Positions 55,430 through 63,815 of a stretch of 64,000 bases of DNA are shown here, in pieces (positions within the stretch are counted from its first letter, which is position 1; every line of letters begins with the position of its first letter). Source of the stretch: DASUBV01 sp963725175. GTDB taxonomy: Bacteria > Actinomycetota > Actinomycetes > Streptosporangiales > Streptosporangiaceae. Under the pieces are notes generated by a model, which worked only from the letters and a program-made list of their open reading frames with translations, had not been told where the DNA came from and searched no databases. The stretch is taken from contig CAVRXH010000006.1 in the NCBI GenBank assembly GCA_963725175.1, forward strand, positions 4,588,001 to 4,652,000. Reading direction: 5' to 3'. A program made the translations under genes and the position numbers.

Positions 55430-56317
55430 GTGGCGATCTTCCTGACCGGCGAGAGCCGGATCATCGTGCAGGGCATCACCGGATCCGAGGGCCGCAAGCA
55501 CGGCGCGCGGATGATCGCCGCCGGCGCCAAGGTGGTCGGCGGCACCAACCCGCGCAAGGCGGGGCAGAGCATCGAGCTGGCCGGCGAGCAGGTGCCGGTG
55601 TTCGGCACCGTGGCCGAGGCGATGGCGGAGACCGGCGCGGATGTGTCCGTGGTCTTCGTGCCCCCGGCCGGCACCAAGGCCGCCGTGATCGAGGCCATCG
55701 ACGCCGCGATGCCGCTCGTCGTGGTGATCACCGAGGGCGTGCCGGTGCACGACACGGCGGAGTTCTGGGCGCAGGCCTGCGCGGCCGGCAACACGACCCG
55801 CATCGTCGGCCCGAACTGCCCAGGCGTGGCCTCGCCAGGCAAGTCCAACGCCGGCATCATCCCCGCCGACATCACCACCCAGGGCCGGATCGGCCTGGTG
55901 TCCAAGTCCGGCACGCTGACCTACCAGATGATGTACGAGCTGCGCGACATCGGCTTCTCCACGGCCGTCGGCATCGGCGGTGACCCGATCATCGGCACGA
56001 CGCACATCGACTGCCTGGCCGCGTTCGAGGCGGACCCCGAGACCGAGGCGATCGTGATGATCGGCGAGATCGGCGGCGACGCCGAGGAGCGGGCTGCCGC
56101 GTTCATCGAGAAGAACGTGACCAAGCCCGTGGTCGCCTACGTGGCGGGCTTCACCGCGCCCGAGGGCAAGACCATGGGTCACGCCGGCGCGATCATCTCG
56201 GGCTCGGCCGGCACGGCGCAGGCCAAGAAGGACGCGCTGGAGAAGGTCGGTGTCCGGGTCGGCCGCACGCCGAGCGAGACCGCCCAGCTCGTCCGCGAGG
56301 TTGTGCAGGGCGGCTGA
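55430..56317 (+). CDS. sucD: Succinyl-CoA synthetase alpha subunit
   Basis: 295 residues. CoA-binding domain QGITGSEGRKHGARMIAAG, GPNCPGVASPGKSNAGIIP, and the phosphohistidine loop MGHAGAIISGSAGTAQAKK. It carries the catalytic phospho-His and binds CoA, completing the enzyme with SucC. The GTG at 55430 is one base after the sucC stop, behind GGGAG; longer in-frame starts inside sucC are not needed. Confidence 0.95.
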   Translation: MAIFLTGESRIIVQGITGSEGRKHGARMIAAGAKVVGGTNPRKAGQSIELAGEQVPVFGTVAEAMAETGADVSVVFVPPAGTKAAVIEAIDAAMPLVVVITEGVPVHDTAEFWAQACAAGNTTRIVGPNCPGVASPGKSNAGIIPADITTQGRIGLVSKSGTLTYQMMYELRDIGFSTAVGIGGDPIIGTTHIDCLAAFEADPETEAIVMIGEIGGDAEERAAAFIEKNVTKPVVAYVAGFTAPEGKTMGHAGAIISGSAGTAQAKKDALEKVGVRVGRTPSETAQLVREVVQGG

Positions 56318-56371
56318 GACGGCCCGGCGCGCCTGTTCGCCAGGCGCGCGGCTAGTTGCGAGGCTTAACAG

Positions 56372-57772
56372 GTGACCACCTCGCCAGCGCGCGCGGGAAC
56401 CGCTGCGGCGGGATCCGCCACCGGTACCGCCAGCCCCGCCACGCCCGGCGCCACCCGGCCGCTCGTCGCCACCGGCGCGATCGCGGCCGGGGTCGCCGCG
56501 GCGGCGGGGATGGCCGTGCTGACCCTGCTCGTGCTCGTCGGCTGGATCGCGGCGCCGCACGAGGGGGTCGGCCTCACCGGCGTGCTGCGCACCGCGGCGG
56601 TGCTCTGGCTGATCGGTCATCACGTCGGGTTCGCGCTGCACGGCGCAGGCCGGATCGGCATGCTGCCGCTCGGCCTGGTGCTGCTGCCGGGCGCACTCGT
56701 CTGGCGGGCCGGGCGCTGGGTGGTCAGGGCCGGCGGAGTCGCCAGGCTCCGGCACGTCGGCTACGCCGCCCTCGCCCTCGCCGTCCCCTACGCCCTGATC
56801 GCCGGGGCGCTGGCGATGGCCAGCAGGTCCGCGCAGGCCGCGCCGTCCGTACCGCAGGCGGTGATCTGCGGGCTGCTGCTCGCCCTCGTGGCCGGCGGGC
56901 TCGGCGGCGCCCGCGCGCTCGCGCCGTGGGCCCAGCTCACCCGCCTGCTCCCGGACCGGCCGCGGTCGGTGATCATCGGCATGATCGGCGCGCTGGCGGT
57001 GCTGGCCGCCAGCGGGGCCGTCATGGCCGGCGTCTCGCTCGCCACCCACCTGCACGAGTACGCCGCGCTCAGCGGCAGCCTCCAGCCCGGTGCCATCGGC
57101 GCCGTGCTGCTGGTGGTGACCCAGCTCGCCTACGTGCCGAACGCCATCGTCTGGGCGATCTCGTTCGCACTCGGGCCCGGGTTCGCCTTCGGCACCGGCA
57201 CCATGGTCGCCCCGACCGGCGCGGTGCTCGGCCAGCTGCCCGCCTTCCCGCTGCTGGCCGCGCTGCCGCAGGGGATGCAAGCGGGCACCCCGCCGTGGCT
57301 GACCGCCATCGTGCTCGCGCTGCCGTACGCCGCCGGCTGCGTGGCCGGGCTGCTGCTGGTCAGGGCCGCGCCCACGCCCGCCGTCGAGATGGCCCCGCTG
57401 TGGGGCCTGGCCTGCGGTGCCGCCGCGGGCGGCGTGCTCGGCGTGCTGGCGGCGTTCTCCGGCGGGCCGCTTGGCGACGGCCGCCTGGCGGCCGTCGGGC
57501 CGTCCGGCTGGCAGGTAGGGGTGGTCGCGGCGCTGGAGATCGGCATCGCCAGCGCGGTCACCGCCGGCATCGCGAACTGGATCCGGATGGGCGGCCGGTT
57601 CCGCAGGCCTGCCGGGTCCGCGGCGCTGGCCGGCGCCGCCCAGGCAGGCCCGCCGCGACCGCGGCGCAGCGCTGAGGACGCGGACAGCGGCCACACGATC
57701 TTCCTTGACCCCTGGGCGGGCGACGCGCCGGACGAGCCGCCCACCCCCCGCGGCCCCGCCGCCCTTCCCTAG
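56372..57772 (+). CDS. DUF6350-family polytopic membrane protein
   Basis: 466 residues with around ten hydrophobic segments (GAIAAGVAAAAGMAVLTLLVLVG region, GMLPLGLVLLPGALVW, AALALAVPYALIAGAL, VVTQLAYVPNAIVWAISFAL) and a charged C-terminal tail with HTIFLDPWAGD. Composition, loop pattern (SFALGPGFAFGTGT) and the conserved place between sucD and purN in actinobacteria match DUF6350 proteins, of unknown function. GTG start at 56372. Confidence 0.82.
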   Translation: MTTSPARAGTAAAGSATGTASPATPGATRPLVATGAIAAGVAAAAGMAVLTLLVLVGWIAAPHEGVGLTGVLRTAAVLWLIGHHVGFALHGAGRIGMLPLGLVLLPGALVWRAGRWVVRAGGVARLRHVGYAALALAVPYALIAGALAMASRSAQAAPSVPQAVICGLLLALVAGGLGGARALAPWAQLTRLLPDRPRSVIIGMIGALAVLAASGAVMAGVSLATHLHEYAALSGSLQPGAIGAVLLVVTQLAYVPNAIVWAISFALGPGFAFGTGTMVAPTGAVLGQLPAFPLLAALPQGMQAGTPPWLTAIVLALPYAAGCVAGLLLVRAAPTPAVEMAPLWGLACGAAAGGVLGVLAAFSGGPLGDGRLAAVGPSGWQVGVVAALEIGIASAVTAGIANWIRMGGRFRRPAGSAALAGAAQAGPPRPRRSAEDADSGHTIFLDPWAGDAPDEPPTPRGPAALP

Positions 57773-57812
57773 CAGAGCGCCAGGTGTCAGCGGCCGGGTC
57801 TAGCCTCTGGGC

Positions 57813-58253
57813 ATGGTGTTCTGGCAGCTGACCATCGATGCGAATGACCCTGCTGTGCTGGCGCGATTCTGGGCGCGGGCGCTGGGCTATCAGCCGGTGC
57901 CACCGACCGGGCCAGCGACGACCTGGCACGCGCACTACCACGCCCGGCTAGGGGAGGATGCAGCCTTCGACGACCGGCTGTTCGACCCGTCCGGGCTGGG
58001 TCCGCCGGTCTGGTTTCAGCAGGTGCCCGAGGCGAAGGCCGGCAAGAACCGGGTCCATCTCGACCTCTACCCCACGGGCCGCGATAACGCGCTGTCCATG
58101 GAGCGGCGGATCGCGATCGTCGAGGCAAAGGTTGCCGAACTGACCGGGCTGGGTGCCAGGGTGCAGCGCCGGGACCGGCACGACGACCCCGAGGACCCGG
58201 TCTACTACGCGGTCATGCGCGACCCCGAAGGCAACGAGTTCTGCGTCAGCTGA
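57813..58253 (+). CDS. VOC (glyoxalase/bleomycin-resistance-like) family protein
   Basis: 146 residues of the vicinal-oxygen-chelate fold: two beta-alpha-beta-beta-beta modules, opening with FWQLTIDANDPAVLARFWAR and closing with YYAVMRDPEGNEFCVS, the typical last strand with a metal-position Glu. HLDLYPTGRD is the second-module start. Members range from glyoxalases to antibiotic-binding proteins; this subgroup is usually annotated only as glyoxalase-like. Substrate unknown. It is monocistronic between DUF6350 and a convergent small membrane protein. Confidence 0.85.
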   Translation: MVFWQLTIDANDPAVLARFWARALGYQPVPPTGPATTWHAHYHARLGEDAAFDDRLFDPSGLGPPVWFQQVPEAKAGKNRVHLDLYPTGRDNALSMERRIAIVEAKVAELTGLGARVQRRDRHDDPEDPVYYAVMRDPEGNEFCVS

Positions 58254-58310
58254 AACTCACCGCGGCTGCTCCGCCGCCTCATTGACACGCAAACTTTGCC
58301 TGGTGGCGCA

Positions 58311-58811
58311 CTAGCGGATGTCGCTGTGCGACTCCATCGAATGGATGAGCTGGCGGGTGCAGGTCTGCTGCGCCGTGCTGCCGTGGGCGTCGTTGATGCA
58401 CCGCTGGTAGGTGGTGAGCTGCGAGTAGTAGACCGCGCCGACGATGGACAGCGCCGCCAGCGCGACCGAGGCGAAGCCCAGGATCATGGCGGCCACGCTG
58501 CCGCGCGGGCGGGTCGTGCCGTCCTTGCGGGCCGCCCTGGCGGCGGTGATCCCGAGGATCGCGGCGGCCGCGCCTACGACCAGCGCGAAGGCGAGCAGAT
58601 AGAGGGCGTGCCCGGCCTGCCCGACGCCGGATAGCGCCAGCATGGCGAGCACGCTGAAGATGGCCGCCGCGGCGGCGCGGTGTCGCAGCTCCCGGCGCGG
58701 CGGGCCGGTCGGCTTAGGCGGCTGGGGCACCGGAGCGGGCGCCGGCGGCGCGCTGAGCAGCGTGGGCGCCTGGCCTGGTCCCTGCTGTGGCTGCCAGGCC
58801 GGCGGCGGCAC
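58311..58811 (-). CDS. Small membrane protein, DUF4190-like; start uncertain
   Basis: 166 residues from the GTG at 58811: a Pro/Gln-rich cytoplasmic head, three membrane helices (AAAIFSVLAMLALSGVG, LYLLAFALVVGAAAAILGI, MILGFASVALAALSIVGAVY) and a short extracellular tail with two Cys (QRCINDAHGSTAQQTC). The central GITAARAARKDGTTRPRG loop between helices is the DUF4190 pattern. The frame stays open upstream to about 58960 as Pro/Ser/Glu-rich sequence without a good start codon, so the true N-terminus may be longer or a small indel may hide an ATG at 58939. Confidence 0.65.
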   Translation of the reverse strand: MPPPAWQPQQGPGQAPTLLSAPPAPAPVPQPPKPTGPPRRELRHRAAAAAIFSVLAMLALSGVGQAGHALYLLAFALVVGAAAAILGITAARAARKDGTTRPRGSVAAMILGFASVALAALSIVGAVYYSQLTTYQRCINDAHGSTAQQTCTRQLIHSMESHSDIR

Positions 58812-59359
58812 CGCGGGCTGGTCAGGAAAGAAGAGCCGGGGCAGACCGGAGGGCGAGCCGGCGGACGGCTCGGTCTCGACGGGCTGCGATGGCTGGTCGG
58901 CGGACAGTTCGGGATCCTTCCTGGCGCGGGCGCGCGCATGTCTTCCCGGCAGAACTATCTCACATCGCCCGGGCCCGCCAGCCAGCCGGCGGCCGATTGT
59001 GATTCATCTGCGCGTCACGCGCGCGACACTTGGTAAACGTCAGGTGGCCGGGATATGTCCCCGGTAGCCTGCCGGGTATTCACACCACATTACTAGTCGG
59101 CTGGTTTCAGGTTAACGAGAGTGAAACAAGGCCGCCATAAACCCTGCCCAGGGCTTCCCCGCCCGCCTCGAAAGTAGCCCCCTGCCAGGGGTTTTGCCCG
59201 GCGTAGGCGCTCCGTTCACGCAGACATCTCGCAGCCGCCGCACGATATTTCTTGTTGCGATTTCTGGCCTGGTGCATTCTTGGCCCGTCGGCACCTGGCC
59301 GGTCCGGGCGAACATTCTTCGCACGGCAGCTTAGCGCTTTTCGTTCGTGGGAGGAACGC
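58812..59359. promoter_or_regulatory. Divergent intergenic region with 11-bp-spaced repeats
   Basis: About 550 bases without a convincing gene between the DUF4190-like gene and the second orphan binding protein; its left part may be N-terminal coding sequence of the former. Two pairs of PhoP-like units occur: GGTAAAC/GGTGGCC at 59033-59039 and 59044-59050, and GGTTAAC/GTGAAAC at 59110-59116 and 59121-59127, each pair 11 bp apart. Read on the minus strand the best units are GTTTACC and GTTAACC, near the GTTCACC core. They are oriented away from the binding-protein gene, which lowers confidence. The remaining 230 bases to the GTG show only short hairpins. Confidence 0.4.
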
Positions 59360-60520
59360 GTGCGCATTCTGAAGAGTCTGGTCGCGGTAACCGCGGTAGC
59401 GGCTGCCACGTCCGCCCTGGCCATGGCCCCGGCCCTGGCCGACCCGGTGAACTCTCACCTGCACAAGGTCACGCCCAAGTCCTACGACATCGTGGGCGTC
59501 GGGTCCAACACCATCCAGTTCGTGCTTGACCAGCTCTCGGTCAACTACAACTCCGCGCATAAGACGCACAACGCGAGCCACCCCTACATCTACAGCTGGG
59601 ACGCCACCCCGCCCGGCCAGCCGAACAACCTGACCAGCACGATCAGGCCGAAGTCGGGCTGCACGAAGATCCTCAGGCCGGACGGCTCCTCGGCCGGCAT
59701 CCAGGCGCTGCCCGCCGCCACCAGGACCGGCAGCTACCGGTGCCTCAACTTCGCCCGCTCGTCGCGGCCGCGCGGCGCGTCCGACCCGACCAAGGGCCCG
59801 GGCGGCGTGGTGTTCGTGGCGCTGGCCAAGGACGCGGTGACTTACTCCACGGCGAAGACCAGCAACGCGCCGGCGAGCCTGACCGCCAAGCAGCTCGGCG
59901 AGATCTACAGCTGCACCGTCCCCGCGACCGGCGGCCACCCGGCGAACAACTGGGCCGACCTCGGCGGCAAGTCCGGCACGATCAACCCGGTCCTGCCGCA
60001 GGCCAGCTCGGGCACCCGCTCGTTCTTCCTCGCCTCGATCGGCGTGGCCAGTCCCGGCAACTGCGTGAACACCAGGCTGCCTGAGGAGAACGAGGGCGTC
60101 GCCAAGGTGTTCAAGACCGACAGCGCGAACATCGTGTTCCCGTTCTCCGTCGGCTCCTACATCCAGCAAGCCGACCACTCGGCGTCTTGCGGCAAGAAGC
60201 CGACCAGGTCGCAGAACGCCTTCGGCTGTGACCAGGTCGGCAAGCTGGTGCTTCGCGAGATCAGCCACACCGCCCCGACCAAGGGCAGCGGCGTCAAGAC
60301 CGTCATCAACAGCCACTTCCCGCAGCTCTTCCAGCGGGTGCTGTACGACGTGGTGCCGTACGCCGCTGGCACCAAGGGCAACATCCCCTCCCGCCTCCAG
60401 CGGTTCTTCGCCCCGGCCGCCGGCCACGGCACGCACGGCTGGTTCTGCGCGAAGGCCCAGCAGTCCGTGATCAAGGACTACGGCTTCCTGCCGACCCCGA
60501 TCTGCGGGCTGACCTCCTAG
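59360..60520 (+). CDS. Secreted phosphate-binding-like protein, orphan copy 2
   Basis: 386 residues; signal peptide SLVAVTAVAAATSALAMAPALA, then a periplasmic-binding-like fold with SYDIVGVGSNT, DQLSVNYNSAHKTHN, LGEIYSCTVPATG, NNWADLGGK and VFPFSVGSYIQQ, ending DYGFLPTPICGLTS. It is a clear paralogue of the protein at 30063-31238, about 30 kb away, and keeps the same Cys pattern near the C-terminus. The GTG at 59360 follows GGGAGGAACGC, the same context as in the paralogue. No transporter genes adjoin it, so it probably serves the pst system in trans. Confidence 0.8.
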   Translation: MRILKSLVAVTAVAAATSALAMAPALADPVNSHLHKVTPKSYDIVGVGSNTIQFVLDQLSVNYNSAHKTHNASHPYIYSWDATPPGQPNNLTSTIRPKSGCTKILRPDGSSAGIQALPAATRTGSYRCLNFARSSRPRGASDPTKGPGGVVFVALAKDAVTYSTAKTSNAPASLTAKQLGEIYSCTVPATGGHPANNWADLGGKSGTINPVLPQASSGTRSFFLASIGVASPGNCVNTRLPEENEGVAKVFKTDSANIVFPFSVGSYIQQADHSASCGKKPTRSQNAFGCDQVGKLVLREISHTAPTKGSGVKTVINSHFPQLFQRVLYDVVPYAAGTKGNIPSRLQRFFAPAAGHGTHGWFCAKAQQSVIKDYGFLPTPICGLTS

Positions 60521-60525
60521 CGGCC

Positions 60526-60546
60526 GCGCCCCGGAGCACGGGGCGC
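60526..60546 (+). terminator. Short GC hairpin after orphan binding protein 2
   Basis: An 8-bp perfect stem (60526-60533 with 60539-60546) and 5-base loop begin 6 bases after the stop, followed at once by a second weaker hairpin (CCACC...GGTGG). No U-tract. Likely transcription end before purN. Confidence 0.6.
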
Positions 60547-60677
60547 GCCACCAGGGCGGGTGGTGCCGGTAACCCCGGTGCCGCCCGCCCGCTCACGTTC
60601 GCGCCCCCGCTACCCTGGGGTGTCCACGCAGGCAGCACGCCCGAGGGAGTCAAGCCGTCAGCCCCACGCGACTGGTC

Positions 60678-61268
60678 GTGCTGGTGTCAGGCACGGGCAG
60701 CAACCTTCAGGCCCTCCTGGACGCCGCGGCCGGCGAGGCGTTCGGCGCCAGCGTCGTGGCCGTCGGCGCGGACCGGGACGGGATCGCCGCGCTGCGCCGC
60801 GCGGCGGCCGCCGGGGTACCCGCCTTCACCAGGCGGGTCGCCGACTGCCCCGACCGGGCCGCCTGGGACGAGGCGCTCGCGGCGGACTGTGCCGCCTACG
60901 CGCCCGACCTGGTGGTGCTCGCCGGGTTCATGAAGCTCGTCGGCCCCGCCTTCCTGCGGAAGTTCGGCGGCCGGGTGCTGAATACCCACCCCGCCTTGCT
61001 ACCGTCGTTTCCCGGCATGCACGCCGTGCGGGACGCGCTTGAGCACGGCGTGAAGCTGACGGGGTGCACCATCTTCCTGGTGGACGAGGGCACCGATACC
61101 GGGCCCGTCATCGCCCAGGCGGCCGTTCCCGTGCGCGACGACGACGACGAGGCGAGCCTGCACGAGCGGATCAAGGTCGCCGAGCGGGCGCTGCTGGTGG
61201 AGACCGTTGGCCAGATGGCCAGGCAGGGCTGGTCCGTGCGGGGCCGGAAGGTGAGGATCGGGCAGTGA
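60678..61268 (+). CDS. purN: Phosphoribosylglycinamide formyltransferase 1
   Basis: Transfers a formyl group from 10-formyl-THF to GAR in purine synthesis. Motifs: SGTGSNLQALLDAA, GFMKLVGPAFLRKFGG, catalytic Asn/His in NTHPALLPSFPG and Asp in VDEGTDTGPV. The first usable start in frame, GTG at 60678, would cut into the first beta strand (VVLVSGTG). A GTC at 60657, six bases after GAGGGAGTCAAGCC, sits where the start codon should be and would give SPTRLVVLVSG; either a rare start or a base error (GTG/ATG expected). The stop overlaps purH (GTGA). Confidence 0.92.
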   Translation: MLVSGTGSNLQALLDAAAGEAFGASVVAVGADRDGIAALRRAAAAGVPAFTRRVADCPDRAAWDEALAADCAAYAPDLVVLAGFMKLVGPAFLRKFGGRVLNTHPALLPSFPGMHAVRDALEHGVKLTGCTIFLVDEGTDTGPVIAQAAVPVRDDDDEASLHERIKVAERALLVETVGQMARQGWSVRGRKVRIGQ

Positions 61269-62824
61269 CGAAGGTCGCTATCAGGCGGGCGCTGATCAGC
61301 GTCTACGACAAGGCCGGGCTGGCGGAGCTGGCGGCGGCGCTGGACGCGGCCGGGGTGCAGCTCGTGTCGACCGGCAGCACCGCCGCGGCGATCACCGCCG
61401 CCGGGGTGCCGGTGACGCCGGTCGAGCAGCTCACCGGCTTTCCCGAGTGCCTGGACGGGCGGGTCAAGACCCTGCACCCGGCCGTGCACGCCGGGCTGCT
61501 CGCTGACCTGGCCTCCGGCAGCCACCGCGACCAGCTCGCCGAGCTGGGCATCGAGCCGTTCGAGCTGCTGGTCTCCAACCTCTACCCGTTCAGCCAGACG
61601 GTCGCCAGCGGGGCGGCGCCGGCCGAGTGCGTCGAGCAGATCGACATCGGCGGGCCCGCGATGGTCCGCGCCGCGGCCAAGAACCACGCCACCGTCGCCG
61701 TCCTCACCAGCCCGGACAGCTACCCCGACCTGATCGCGGCGCTGGGCGACGGCGGCTTCACGCTGGCCCAGCGCCGCCGGCTGGCCGCCCGCGCGTACGC
61801 GCACACGGCGGCCTACGACGCGGCCGTCGCGTCCTGGTTCGCCTCGGCTTATGCCCCCGACGAGCTGGCACGGGAGACCGGCTGGCCCGACCTGACCGCC
61901 GCCGTCTGGGTCCGCGCGGACGTGCTGCGCTACGGGGAGAACCCGCACCAGCGGGCCGCGCTCTATACCGGCGGCGAGCCGGGCATCGCCACCGCCGAGC
62001 AGCTGCACGGCAAGGCCATGTCCTACAACAACTACACCGACGCCGACGCGGCCAGGCGGGCCGCCGCCGACTTCGCCGAGCCGTGCGTGGCGGTCATGAA
62101 GCACGCCAACCCGTGCGGCATCGCCACCGGCGCGGACCTCGCGCAGGCGCACCGCGCGGCGAACGCCTGCGACCCTGTCTCGGCCTACGGCGGCGTCATC
62201 GCCGCGAACGGCACGGTCACTGCCGAGCTGGCCGCGCAGGTCGGGGAGATCTTCACCGAGGTGATCGTCGCCCCGGACTACGAGCCGGCCGCGCTGGACA
62301 TCCTGACCCGCCGCAAGACCCTGCGGGTGCTGCGCTGCGCGCCGCCGGCCCGCGGCGCCCGGCCCGAGGCCAAGGTGATCAGCGGCGGGCTGCTGATGCA
62401 GGCCGCCGACCTGGTCGACCAGCCAGGCGACGAGCCGTCCGGCTGGCAGCTCGCGGCCGGCGAGCCGGCCGGTCCCGAGGTCCTCGCCGACCTGCGATTC
62501 GCCTGGAAGGCGTGCCGGTCGGTGAAGTCCAACGCCATCCTGCTGGCCGCCGGGCTGGCCAGCGTCGGCATCGGCATGGGCCAGGTTAACCGGGTCGACG
62601 CCGCGCGGCTGGCGGTCACCAGGGCCGGCGACAGGGCGGCCGGATCGGTGGCGGCCAGCGACGCCTACTTCCCGTTCCCCGACGGGTTCGAGGTGCTGGC
62701 GGAGGCCGGGGTTCGGGCGGTGGCCGAGCCCGGCGGGTCCATCCGGGACGAGCAGGTCATCGCCGCCGCGCGGGCCGCCGGGGTGACGCTGTACCTGACC
62801 GGAGTCAGGCACTTCTACCACTAG
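61265..62824 (+). CDS. purH: Bifunctional AICAR transformylase / IMP cyclohydrolase
   Basis: 519 residues. N-terminal cyclohydrolase (MGS-like) domain: ALISVYDKAGLAELAAAL, STGSTAAAI, and DGRVKTLHPAVHAGLL. C-terminal AICAR transformylase: YGENPHQRAALY, the Lys-His pair in VMKHANPCGIA, and SDAYFPFPDGFE. It catalyses the last two steps to IMP, using the same folate cofactor as PurN and produced by FolD downstream. GTG at 61265 overlaps the purN stop. Confidence 0.95.
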   Translation: MTKVAIRRALISVYDKAGLAELAAALDAAGVQLVSTGSTAAAITAAGVPVTPVEQLTGFPECLDGRVKTLHPAVHAGLLADLASGSHRDQLAELGIEPFELLVSNLYPFSQTVASGAAPAECVEQIDIGGPAMVRAAAKNHATVAVLTSPDSYPDLIAALGDGGFTLAQRRRLAARAYAHTAAYDAAVASWFASAYAPDELARETGWPDLTAAVWVRADVLRYGENPHQRAALYTGGEPGIATAEQLHGKAMSYNNYTDADAARRAAADFAEPCVAVMKHANPCGIATGADLAQAHRAANACDPVSAYGGVIAANGTVTAELAAQVGEIFTEVIVAPDYEPAALDILTRRKTLRVLRCAPPARGARPEAKVISGGLLMQAADLVDQPGDEPSGWQLAAGEPAGPEVLADLRFAWKACRSVKSNAILLAAGLASVGIGMGQVNRVDAARLAVTRAGDRAAGSVAASDAYFPFPDGFEVLAEAGVRAVAEPGGSIRDEQVIAAARAAGVTLYLTGVRHFYH

Positions 62825-62884
62825 CGGGCGCTGCCGGCGGGCCAGCAGCGGGCCGGCCGGCCGCATCGGGCACAATGGCCCGCG

Positions 62885-63733
62885 ATGACAGCGACGATTC
62901 TGGACGGCAAGGCGACCGCTGCGCAGATCCGCGCCGATCTGACCGGCCGGGTCGCCCGGCTGGCCGCTGCGGGCCGTCCGCCTGGCCTCGGCACCATCCT
63001 GGTTGGCGACGACCCCGGCTCCCGGTCCTACGTCAACGGCAAGCACCGGGACTGCGCGCAGGTCGGCATCCTCAGCATCCGCCGCGATCTGCCCGCCGAC
63101 GCCAGCCAGCAGCAGGTGGAAGACGCGGTCCGCGAGCTGAACTCCGACCCGGCGTGCACCGGCTACATCGTCCAGCTCCCGCTGCCTGCCGGCCTGAACG
63201 CGCAGCGGGTGCTGGAGCTGATCGATCCCGGCAAGGACGCCGACGGGCTGCATCCGATGAACCTGGGCCGGCTGGTGCTCGGCGAGCCCGCGCCGCTGCC
63301 CTGCACGCCGCGCGGCATCGTGGCACTGCTGACCACGTACGGCGTGCCGCTGGCCGGGGCGGAGGTGACCGTGATCGGCCGCGGCATCACCGTGGGCCGG
63401 TCGCTTGGCCTGCTGCTGACCAGGCGGAGCGAGAACGCCACCGTGACGCTCTGCCACACCGGCACCCGCGACCTGGCCGTGCACACCCGCGCGGCGGACA
63501 TCGTGGTCGTCGCGGCCGGCCGGCCGGGGCTGCTGACCCCGGCCATGGTCGCGCCCGGCGCGGCCATCCTGGACGTGGGGATCTCGCGGACCGAGGCGGG
63601 GCTGACCGGGGACGTCGATCCCGGCGTCGCGGAGGTGGCCGGCTACCTGGCCCCGATGCCCGGTGGCGTCGGGCCGATGACCAGGGCGATGCTGCTCACC
63701 AACGTGGTGGAAGCGGCCGAGCGGGCCGGCTGA
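62885..63733 (+). CDS. folD: Bifunctional methylene-THF dehydrogenase / methenyl-THF cyclohydrolase
   Basis: 282 residues: substrate Lys in SYVNGKHRDCAQVGI, QLPLPAGLN, DVDG-equivalent PGKDADGLHPMNLGRL, Rossmann motif GRGITVGRSLGLLLTRR and PMPGGVGPMTRAMLL. It makes 10-formyl-THF, the cofactor of PurN and PurH just upstream, so the block is a functional unit. ATG at 62885. In Streptomyces folD is normally followed by DUF3017 and mdh; here these lie at the other end of the window and etfB follows instead. Confidence 0.95.
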   Translation: MTATILDGKATAAQIRADLTGRVARLAAAGRPPGLGTILVGDDPGSRSYVNGKHRDCAQVGILSIRRDLPADASQQQVEDAVRELNSDPACTGYIVQLPLPAGLNAQRVLELIDPGKDADGLHPMNLGRLVLGEPAPLPCTPRGIVALLTTYGVPLAGAEVTVIGRGITVGRSLGLLLTRRSENATVTLCHTGTRDLAVHTRAADIVVVAAGRPGLLTPAMVAPGAAILDVGISRTEAGLTGDVDPGVAEVAGYLAPMPGGVGPMTRAMLLTNVVEAAERAG

Positions 63734-63750
63734 GCCCCGCCGGACCAAGA

Positions 63751-63767
63751 TTGCTACTAGCGAGTAA
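63751..63767. promoter_or_regulatory. Imperfect palindrome in the etfB leader
   Basis: TTGCTACTAGCGAGTAA has loosely symmetric ends (TTrCT and AGTAA around a 7-base centre) and lies in the only AT-richer part of the 82-base folD-etfB gap, about 50 bases before the etfB ATG. It resembles operators of TetR-type regulators of acyl-CoA catabolism in general shape only. Confidence 0.3.
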
Positions 63768-63815
63768 CATGATAAGCAGGGTCAGGAAGCGCCCTAGGGA
63801 GGTCGGCCGCCGGTC

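Noticed and set aside
60896..63748. 950-codon minus-strand open frame opposite purN, purH and folD
   Set aside because: Spans three known genes on the other strand and shows only shadow composition.
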